A DNA stretch of 11,621 nucleotides, taken from NCBI GenBank assembly GCA_023265215.1, contig JAHFUH010000115.1, forward strand, positions 1 through 11,621, written 5' to 3'. The notes under the pieces were generated by a model that saw nothing but the letters and a program-made list of their open reading frames with translations, did no database searches and had not been told where the DNA came from. This DNA is from Acidobacteriota bacterium (GTDB lineage Bacteria > Acidobacteriota > UBA6911). Shown here one piece after another: positions 6,518 through 11,621 of the stretch. Each line of letters starts with the position of its first letter. Positions within the stretch are counted from its first letter, which is position 1. The position numbers and the translations under genes are program-made.

Positions 6518-7548
6518 ACCTCATCGACCTGGCGGAACGGGGTCTTGTACCCGACTGGTTGATCCGCGTGGGCATCCGGCTTCTGCTGGCGTCCCGCCTG
6601 CGCCAGGAGGTATCACGCAACATCGGGCAACCAAGGGAGTCGTTGCAGAAATTTGTTTCAGAACTTCGCATCAGCCCGATCGCAGTTGCGGTGGACTCTG
6701 CCAACGAGCAGCACTATGAGGCACCGACCGGGTTCTTTCTGCGCGTCCTCGGTCCCCGACTGAAATACAGCTGCTGTTACTGGCCCGAACCGGAGACAAC
6801 GCTGGCTGGGGCGGAAGAGGCAATGCTGGAACTGTTTTGCCGGCGCGCAGGAATCCAGGACGGCATGGAAATCCTGGAGTTGGGATGCGGATGGGGCTCG
6901 CTCTGCCTCTGGATTGCACGGCGCTACCCGCACTGCAGGGTCCTGGCGGTTTCCAATTCACGAACCCAGCGTGAATTTATCTTGTCACGTTGCTCTGATC
7001 TAGGGTTAGCCAACATCGAGGTGATGACGGTCAATGCCGCCGATTTTGCTACCGCGCGATGTTTCGACCGCGTCCTGTCGGTGGAGATGTTCGAGCATAT
7101 TCGCAACCAAGAGGAGCTGCTCCGCCGCATTTCTAAATGGCTGCTCCCGAATGGGAAGCTGTTGGTGCACATATTCTGCCACACGCATTTCGCCTATGCA
7201 TTCGAGACGGAGGGAGCATCGAACTGGATGGGACGGAACTTTTTCACCGGCGGGATCATGCCTTCCGACGACCTGCTCCTGCACTTTCAGAGCGATCTCA
7301 TATTGGAAGACCAATGGCGGTTCTCGGGCATCCATTATGCCCGGACGCTGGAGGCATGGCTTGATAATTGTGATCGTCAGAGGTCCGACCTATTGAGCCT
7401 GTTCGAAACCGCACCCGGGCCTGGTGATGCCGCTCGCAAGCTTCAGCGCTGGCGCATATTTTTTATGGCCTGCGCCGAGCTATTCAAGTACCGGCAAGGC
7501 CAGGAATGGTATGTGTCCCACTACCTCTTCCGGCCGCGCGCGGAATAG
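6514..7548 (+). CDS. CFAS-superfamily SAM-dependent methyltransferase
   Basis: This is a 344-residue class I methyltransferase of the cyclopropane-synthase/coclaurine-N-methyltransferase-like group. SAM motif I is LELGCGWGSL at 121-130. The entry segment HYEAPTGFF (67-75) and KYSCCYWPEP (84-93) precede it. VEMFEHI (190-196), the H of LLVHIF (His219) and Cys320 in MACAELF match positions that form the catalytic or bicarbonate pocket in CFA synthases. It may therefore methylate an alkene or another lipid group rather than an amine. It differs clearly from the second CFAS family gene on the opposite strand. It is the last gene of operon D; ATGA overlap couples it to DUF1295. It converges on the CFAS gene with a 21-base gap and no terminator hairpin. 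Confidence 0.88.
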   Translation: MNLIDLAERGLVPDWLIRVGIRLLLASRLRQEVSRNIGQPRESLQKFVSELRISPIAVAVDSANEQHYEAPTGFFLRVLGPRLKYSCCYWPEPETTLAGAEEAMLELFCRRAGIQDGMEILELGCGWGSLCLWIARRYPHCRVLAVSNSRTQREFILSRCSDLGLANIEVMTVNAADFATARCFDRVLSVEMFEHIRNQEELLRRISKWLLPNGKLLVHIFCHTHFAYAFETEGASNWMGRNFFTGGIMPSDDLLLHFQSDLILEDQWRFSGIHYARTLEAWLDNCDRQRSDLLSLFETAPGPGDAARKLQRWRIFFMACAELFKYRQGQEWYVSHYLFRPRAE

Positions 7549-7569
7549 GTAGTTTCGTTTAATTCGTAG

Positions 7570-8847
7570 CTAAGCTTTTTCAAGCGGAGGCAAAATCGCG
7601 GCCCGGCGGCAGGCGGGCTTGGTCAGCAAAATCTGCACATCACCGATCACCCGCTCGCGGAATCCGCCTTCGCAATAGCAGAAGTAAAACTCCCAGGTAC
7701 GGATTAACTCCTCCGAGAATCCCAGCTTTCTGACCTGGTCGAGGTTGGTCTGGAACTGCCGCCGCCAGCGCGCCAGCGTTTCCGCGTAGTGAGGCGTAAT
7801 GTCTTCCAGGTGGAAGAGACCGAAATCGGTCGTCTGCGCGATGGATCGGCAGATCGCACCGATGGAAGGGAGGCAGCCGCCCGGAAAAATGTGCCGCTGG
7901 ATGAAATCAACCGACCGCCGGTAACGGTGGAATCGCCGATCGGGAATGGTGATGGCCTGCAGGAGCATCATACCCTCAGGTTTTAAGAGCTGAGAACAAA
8001 CCCGAAAATAGGTGTCAAAATACTGGTATCCTACAGCCTCGATCATTTCTATGGAGACGAGCTTATCGTAAGATCCGCTCAGGTTGCGGTAATCCTCCAT
8101 GATCACGGTTACGCGGTTTGACAAACCGGCCTCTTGAATCCGCCTTTGAGCAAATTCATATTGCTTCCGGGAGATCGTGGTCGTAGTAATTCGGCAGCCA
8201 TATCGCTGGGCCGCATGAAGCGCGAAGCCGCCCCAGCCGGTACCGATCTCGATCAAATGGTCGTCCGATGACAGATCGAGTTTCCGGCAAATGCGGTCAA
8301 ACTTGGCTACTGAGGCTTCGGCCAGTGAGCTCTTCCACGTTGGAAAAACAGCGCAGGAATAAGCCAGGGTTGGATCCAGGAATAGCGAAAAAAAGTCATC
8401 GCCCAGATCATAATGGGCTGCGATGTTGCGGCGGCTTCCCGAGGCTGTGTTGCGCCGCATCCGGTGGCGGGCGACACGCAGCAGATTCAAAAGCAGTGCC
8501 GGACCACGCTCCATGCTGCCCAAGAGTGCGGCGTTCAGGCAGAAAATACGCACCAGGTCGACCAGCTTGTCGCAGGTCCAGTACCCGAGGATAAACGCCT
8601 CGGCTGTACCGAGGCTGCCGCCAAAAACCAGCCTGCGGTAAAAGCGCGGATCGCGGATATGGATGGTTGCCGAGAGAGAATTGTCGCCGGAAGCGCCGAA
8701 GGTCCGATGATAATTTCCATCCTCGATGGTAAGACTGCCGTGTTCCAATGGATCCAGCCGGGACCACACCAGGCGGCGCATCAGTCCTGCGGGAATTTGT
8801 CCTTCTGACGTTGAGCCATTTGGGGCATGGACAGCAGGGTTGTTCAA
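7570..8847 (-). CDS. cfa: cyclopropane-fatty-acyl-phospholipid synthase (CFA2 type)
   Basis: The enzyme adds a methylene from SAM across the double bond of phospholipid acyl chains, or methylates the chain. With the TTG start at 8847 it has 425 residues. Visible motifs are AAHYDLGDDFF, YSCAVF, SAM motif I LIEIGTGWGGFAL, SIEMIEAVG, DFIQRHIFPGGCLPS and the C-terminal FCYCEGGFRERVIGD. The position of E. coli His266 is Gln here (LLQAIT), as in plant-like CFA2 enzymes. The TTG overlaps the DUF1365 stop as TTGA and has AGGAGG 10 bases upstream. An in-frame ATG at 8931 would add 28 poorly conserved residues and an 88-base overlap. Amine oxidase, DUF1365 and this gene form one operon. The exact product (cyclopropane or methyl branch) cannot be decided from sequence. 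Confidence 0.92.
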   Translation of the reverse strand: MNNPAVHAPNGSTSEGQIPAGLMRRLVWSRLDPLEHGSLTIEDGNYHRTFGASGDNSLSATIHIRDPRFYRRLVFGGSLGTAEAFILGYWTCDKLVDLVRIFCLNAALLGSMERGPALLLNLLRVARHRMRRNTASGSRRNIAAHYDLGDDFFSLFLDPTLAYSCAVFPTWKSSLAEASVAKFDRICRKLDLSSDDHLIEIGTGWGGFALHAAQRYGCRITTTTISRKQYEFAQRRIQEAGLSNRVTVIMEDYRNLSGSYDKLVSIEMIEAVGYQYFDTYFRVCSQLLKPEGMMLLQAITIPDRRFHRYRRSVDFIQRHIFPGGCLPSIGAICRSIAQTTDFGLFHLEDITPHYAETLARWRRQFQTNLDQVRKLGFSEELIRTWEFYFCYCEGGFRERVIGDVQILLTKPACRRAAILPPLEKA

Positions 8848-9620
8848 GATCGCTGCGCCTCCTCCCTGCCGCGATATTTGGGGTGAGGATGGAATGGGCA
8901 TCCTTTCAGCCAAAGCCGCAGTGCCTGCCAATAGATAGCTTGCGAAACCCGAGCGGTCATCCAGGGATTACGCACTAGCGTTCGCAGCATGGCACACCGG
9001 CTGAGTTCCTGACGCTTCAACGCCAGCGTGACCTCAAACATCTTTTGACCCTGCCTGTGGTACGCGATGAAAACTGTCAGGGCCATTTCCGGCTTGTTCA
9101 TGCGCCACTCGTATTCCGCATCCATATCCATGAAAGGGGATACGTGAAAGCCCTTGGGATGGCGGAAGTACAACTGGTCCGGCCGGCCAAAACGGTTGCC
9201 TTCCCAAAGCACGTACCAATTTTTTTCCAGCCAGGGCGTGTTGGTAACTTCGGCGACTATCGACGCGACGTTCCGGCCCCCTGCGTCGAAGCAGAAGTAC
9301 AGATTCAAAGGGCTAAAGTAATACCCGAAGTTGCGCAGGAGGGTGAGCAGGTGCACGGGGCCCGTGAGCTGCAATCCCGAATTTCTATTGACCAGCTGCA
9401 ATACAGCATCCCGCAGGGGAAGCGCCGGGTCGCTCAGATGGTCCTGCCGGCAAAAAGATGCGGCGGAAAAATACGCCTGGTGCAGACCCAAGCGGCTCCG
9501 CAAAAGTGACGGCAATTCATCAAGGTCGAGATACAGCATGTACAGCGGGTAGTGAAAACGATGCTCGACCGGGCTGAAGCGTCGATGCTCGACTCGTCCT
9601 TTGTAGATGCAGCTCAGCAC
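8844..9620 (-). CDS. DUF1365 family protein
   Basis: This protein is 258 residues from the GTG at 9620, or 266 from the ATG at 9644. Family signatures are YKGRVEHRRFSPVEHRF near the N-terminus, LLRNFGYYFSPLNLYFCFD in the middle, EVTNTPWLEKNWYVLW, and HPKGFHVSPFMDMDAEYEW. The biochemical function is not established. It almost always lies between a flavin amine-oxidase-like gene and a CFAS gene, as here, which implies a role in making or handling the modified acyl chain. I prefer GTG 9620 because it has a GGGGG stretch about 8 bases upstream, overlaps the amine oxidase stop by a few bases and gives the usual short N-terminus. The ATG at 9644 has no ribosome site. The stop overlaps the CFAS TTG. 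Confidence 0.9.
   Translation of the reverse strand: MLSCIYKGRVEHRRFSPVEHRFHYPLYMLYLDLDELPSLLRSRLGLHQAYFSAASFCRQDHLSDPALPLRDAVLQLVNRNSGLQLTGPVHLLTLLRNFGYYFSPLNLYFCFDAGGRNVASIVAEVTNTPWLEKNWYVLWEGNRFGRPDQLYFRHPKGFHVSPFMDMDAEYEWRMNKPEMALTVFIAYHRQGQKMFEVTLALKRQELSRCAMLRTLVRNPWMTARVSQAIYWQALRLWLKGCPFHPHPKYRGREEAQRS
8858..8863 (-). promoter_or_regulatory. ribosome-binding site deciding the CFAS start
   Basis: The minus strand reads AGGAGG here, 10 bases before the TTG at 8847. This favours the TTG over the in-frame ATG codons at 8931 and 8901, which lack a comparable site. Confidence 0.55.
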
Positions 9621-10867
9621 GACTCCAACCCCCTGCCGAAGCATTGGCCGACAGCCAAGGCACTGTTGACGCCATCCTCGTGAAATCCGTTTCCCCAGTA
9701 GGCACCGCAGAAATAGGTCCGGTTTCTGCCGTTGATCTCGTGAAAACGTCCTTGGGCTGCTATGGCCCCAGGTCCGTAAGTGGGATGATGATACACAATC
9801 CTCTGGAGGATTGTGGTTTGATCGATGGCTTGCGTTTCGTTAAGCGTCACGCAAACAGGAGTGGGGGAACTATGCCCCTGGAGACGGTTCAGGTTGTACG
9901 TCAGGACGACGGGGCTGCCGTCTTCTCGGGGGATAAAGTAGTTCCAGGAAGCCCAGGCACGCCGGCATCGAGGCAACAGCGAAGGATCCAGGTGCAAGAT
10001 TGTATCGTTGCGCTGGTACGGGAAAGACGACAGGATCTCTCGTTCCGCCGCAGTCGCATCGGAAAGCAGCGCCAGCGACTGATCGGCGTGTGTGGCGAGC
10101 ACGGCACAGTCAAAGCTCTCCGGGGCCCCGTTTCGGGAGTTCACCATGACTCTGTCTTCGTGACGGACTATCGAAACTACCGAGCAATTCAGCCGGATCC
10201 TGTCGGCGAACGGCTTTGTCAATGCATCCACGTATGCTACAGCACCGCCCGACACGGTCTGCCAACGCGGATGACCGCGCACGGTAAGAAGGCCATGATT
10301 GTCAAAGAACCGGATCAGGAAACGCGCGGGAAAATGAAGAAAACGATCGGGGCGTGCAGACCAGATGGCTGCTCCCATCGGGACCAGATAGTGGTTGATG
10401 AACTGCCGGCTGTAATGCCGGCGTGCCAGATAGTCGCCCAGCTCGAGGCTGTCGTCCCCACCGCGGAGCAACTCGCGCGCGCTTCGGTTGAAACGCAGGA
10501 TGTCCAGCAACATTCGATAGAAGGACGGACGAAAGATATTGCGCCTCTGCGCAAAGAGGCCGTTGAGAGAACTCCCCTGGTACTCCAGTCCGGTTTTGCC
10601 GCAGCGCAGGCTGAAGCTCATGTCGCTCCATCTGCCCGATACGCCTAGCAGCTGAAGCATGCGCACAAAGTTGGGATAGGTGCGGTCGTTGAATACCATG
10701 AAGCCTGTGTCTACCGCGTACCGTTTGGCAAATGCCTCGAACGAAACAGTATTGGTATGTCCGCCGGCGTAATGGTTTGCTTCGAACACGCCAAGATCGT
10801 GATCCTTGGAAAGCAGACGCGCCGTGAGCAACCCGCTAATGCCAGTTCCGATGATGGCGATTTTCAT
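9614..10867 (-). CDS. FAD-dependent amine-oxidase-like flavoprotein
   Basis: This 417-residue protein belongs to the NAD(P)/FAD-binding amine oxidase/desaturase-like superfamily. The dinucleotide motif GTGISGL lies at 7-13. The ribose-binding acidic residue is Glu29 in VFEANHYAGGHTNT, and the C-terminal FAD-contacting segment is YFCGAYWGNGFHEDG. The same type of domain is fused to the N-terminus of plant cyclopropane synthases. It is probably a flavin redox enzyme acting on a lipid chain rather than a true amine oxidase, but its reaction is not known from sequence. It is the first gene of the minus-strand operon followed by DUF1365 and CFAS. The start ATG is conserved in position (MKIAIIGTG), although no good ribosome site precedes it. 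A promoter candidate lies about 80 bases upstream. Confidence 0.92.
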   Translation of the reverse strand: MKIAIIGTGISGLLTARLLSKDHDLGVFEANHYAGGHTNTVSFEAFAKRYAVDTGFMVFNDRTYPNFVRMLQLLGVSGRWSDMSFSLRCGKTGLEYQGSSLNGLFAQRRNIFRPSFYRMLLDILRFNRSARELLRGGDDSLELGDYLARRHYSRQFINHYLVPMGAAIWSARPDRFLHFPARFLIRFFDNHGLLTVRGHPRWQTVSGGAVAYVDALTKPFADRIRLNCSVVSIVRHEDRVMVNSRNGAPESFDCAVLATHADQSLALLSDATAAEREILSSFPYQRNDTILHLDPSLLPRCRRAWASWNYFIPREDGSPVVLTYNLNRLQGHSSPTPVCVTLNETQAIDQTTILQRIVYHHPTYGPGAIAAQGRFHEINGRNRTYFCGAYWGNGFHEDGVNSALAVGQCFGRGLESC

Positions 10868-10950
10868 AACAGCTGCCAGGCATTCGTATCGATTTTCCGC
10901 GAGGCTCGGCTTGGAAGTCGTTTCCCTAAAAGCCTCACCTGCGATTCTTT

Positions 10951-10979
10951 ATCCTACTCTAGGAATGCCTTCTTGTCAT
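10951..10979 (-). promoter_or_regulatory. candidate promoter for the amine oxidase-DUF1365-CFAS operon
   Basis: On the minus strand, ATGACA (10979-10974, 5/6 to the -35) is followed after 17 bases by TAGGAT (10956-10951, 4/6 to the -10). The transcript would start near 10944, with a leader of about 77 bases. I saw no convincing ECF sigma (TGATCC/TAAGA-type) motif. Confidence 0.4.
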
Positions 10980-11011
10980 TGTCGATGAAACTCTGGTTCA
11001 AGCCCCAGCTA

Positions 11012-11020
11012 TGATATAAA
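11012..11020 (+). promoter_or_regulatory. extended -10 promoter element for the rightmost gene
   Basis: TGATATAAA carries the TGn extension followed by TATAAA (5/6). No good -35 sits at the right distance, which extended -10 promoters can tolerate. Transcription would begin near 11027, fitting a 46-base leader to the ATG at 11073. Confidence 0.35.
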
Positions 11021-11072
11021 ATGAAATCCTATGCGAAAATGTGAGGCGAGAGCCGCCTTGCGCTCAGTACCC

Positions 11073-11621
11073 ATGAATAGAATATTCCAGTGCGCTTCTT
11101 GGCTCTTCTTTTTTACATTGGCTTGTACAGCGACATTTGGCCCCTGTATGACACTAGATAAGAACGGCGATAGTGAGAATCAGTTCCCACGATTGCAGGC
11201 CTCCAATCTGGAGAAGAGATCCTTTAATCTGCCCGAGGACTTTGAAGGTATGCGCAATTTGCTGCTCGTAGCCTTTCAGCGCGAGCAGCAGGAACAGGTC
11301 GACACATGGCTGCGAGAGATGAAGCGGTTTGAGGACGTCGACCCGGATTTCCGCTATTATGAGCTGCCGACGATTCAAAGTCCGAATCGGCTGGTGAGAT
11401 GGTTCATCGATACGGGTATGCGCAGGGGCATTCCTGACCGGAAAGCCCGCGCCAGGACCATCACACTCTATATTGATAAGCAGCCTTTTCTCAAAGCGCT
11501 TGGCATTCCTGAAGAGAAGCACATTTACTGCTTCCTGGTGGACCGTACGGGCCGGATCCTATGGCGCACCGAAGGTGTTTTCGACGAATCGAAGGCGTCC
11601 AGCTTAAAGGAGTTCCTGCAA
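11073..11621 (+). CDS. exported protein, thioredoxin-like fold suspected (3' end missing)
   Basis: The frame is open from the ATG at 11073 to the window edge (183 codons) with no stop. The N-terminus has a basic start and a hydrophobic core (WLFFFTLACTATFG, residues 10-23), which looks like a Sec signal peptide or a weak lipoprotein signal; the -3 residue before Cys18 is Thr, not the usual Leu. The mature part has alternating strand/helix character, including NLLLVAFQREQQEQVDTWL and ARTITLYIDK, then CFLVDRTGRILWRTEGVF. This resembles thioredoxin-fold domains that lack a CxxC pair. The function is unknown. An in-frame ATG at 11031 would lie almost at the predicted transcript start, so 11073 is preferred. 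No clear ribosome site is visible. It is divergent from the amine oxidase operon. Confidence 0.72.
   Translation, partial: MNRIFQCASWLFFFTLACTATFGPCMTLDKNGDSENQFPRLQASNLEKRSFNLPEDFEGMRNLLLVAFQREQQEQVDTWLREMKRFEDVDPDFRYYELPTIQSPNRLVRWFIDTGMRRGIPDRKARARTITLYIDKQPFLKALGIPEEKHIYCFLVDRTGRILWRTEGVFDESKASSLKEFLQ

Noticed and set aside
7549..7569. Possible bidirectional terminator between the convergent operons
   Set aside because: The 21-base gap is AT-rich but forms no stem-loop with a T-run in either direction.
9644..10648. Long 334-codon plus-strand open frame opposite the amine oxidase gene
   Set aside because: It is antisense to a clearly recognised flavoprotein with intact motifs, has a composition lacking any family pattern, and no ribosome site or promoter. 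It is a by-product of GC-rich codon use.
154..11032. 12-base repeat ATGAAATCCTAT at 154-165 and 11021-11032
   Set aside because: One copy is coding and the other intergenic, and several 12-base repeats are expected by chance in this length.
11154..11522. 122-codon minus-strand frame at the right end
   Set aside because: The opposite strand carries a better open frame with a signal peptide and protein-like strand/helix pattern that continues past the window edge.

Overview
The window comes from a moderately GC-rich bacterium (coding sequence roughly in the high 50s % GC by eye). The gene families point to an environmental Gram-negative. The radical SAM family and the locus style recall Acidobacteria or Proteobacteria, but nothing here fixes the phylum. 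There are no rRNA or tRNA genes, insertion sequences or CRISPR arrays. Nine complete protein genes, one partial gene at the right edge and a possible gene tail at the left edge fill almost all of the sequence. The common theme is membrane lipid modification, with a probable link to light or oxidative stress.

Layout. (A) 112-2575, plus strand: an atypical SDR/DUF2867 protein, a TspO/MBR membrane protein and an SRPBCC lipid-binding-fold protein. They are joined by 4-base stop/start overlaps (ATGA, GTGA) and so form one operon. (B) 2606-3598, minus strand: a lone FabH-like beta-ketoacyl synthase III with an intact Cys-His-Asn triad. (C) 3599-3939: a 341-base AT-rich divergent regulatory region with two good inverted repeats and convincing sigma70-type promoters in both directions. 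(D) 3940-7548, plus strand: a B12-binding-domain radical SAM enzyme, a DUF1295 (steroid 5-alpha-reductase-like) membrane protein and a methyltransferase of the cyclopropane-fatty-acid synthase (CFAS) superfamily. All three genes overlap. (E) 10867-7570, minus strand: an FAD-dependent amine-oxidase-like protein, DUF1365 and a CFA2-type cyclopropane synthase, again overlapping. Operons D and E converge with only 21 bases between them. (F) 10868-11072: a divergent promoter region, followed by a plus-strand gene for an exported protein that runs off the window.

How the genes may work together. The amine oxidase/DUF1365/CFAS trio is a known conserved bacterial set; plant cyclopropane synthases fuse the flavoprotein and CFAS parts. 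DUF1295, TspO, SRPBCC and SDR/DUF2867 proteins recur beside such sets, often in photooxidative-stress loci. The unusual part is operon D, in which an uncharacterised cobalamin-type radical SAM enzyme is tightly coupled to DUF1295 and a second, different CFAS-family methyltransferase. I infer that D and E together make a non-standard acyl chain (cyclopropane, mid-chain methyl, unsaturated-methyl or similar), possibly fed or primed by the KAS III. The product cannot be read from sequence. A 13-base box shared upstream of operon A and the KAS III gene hints at co-regulation.
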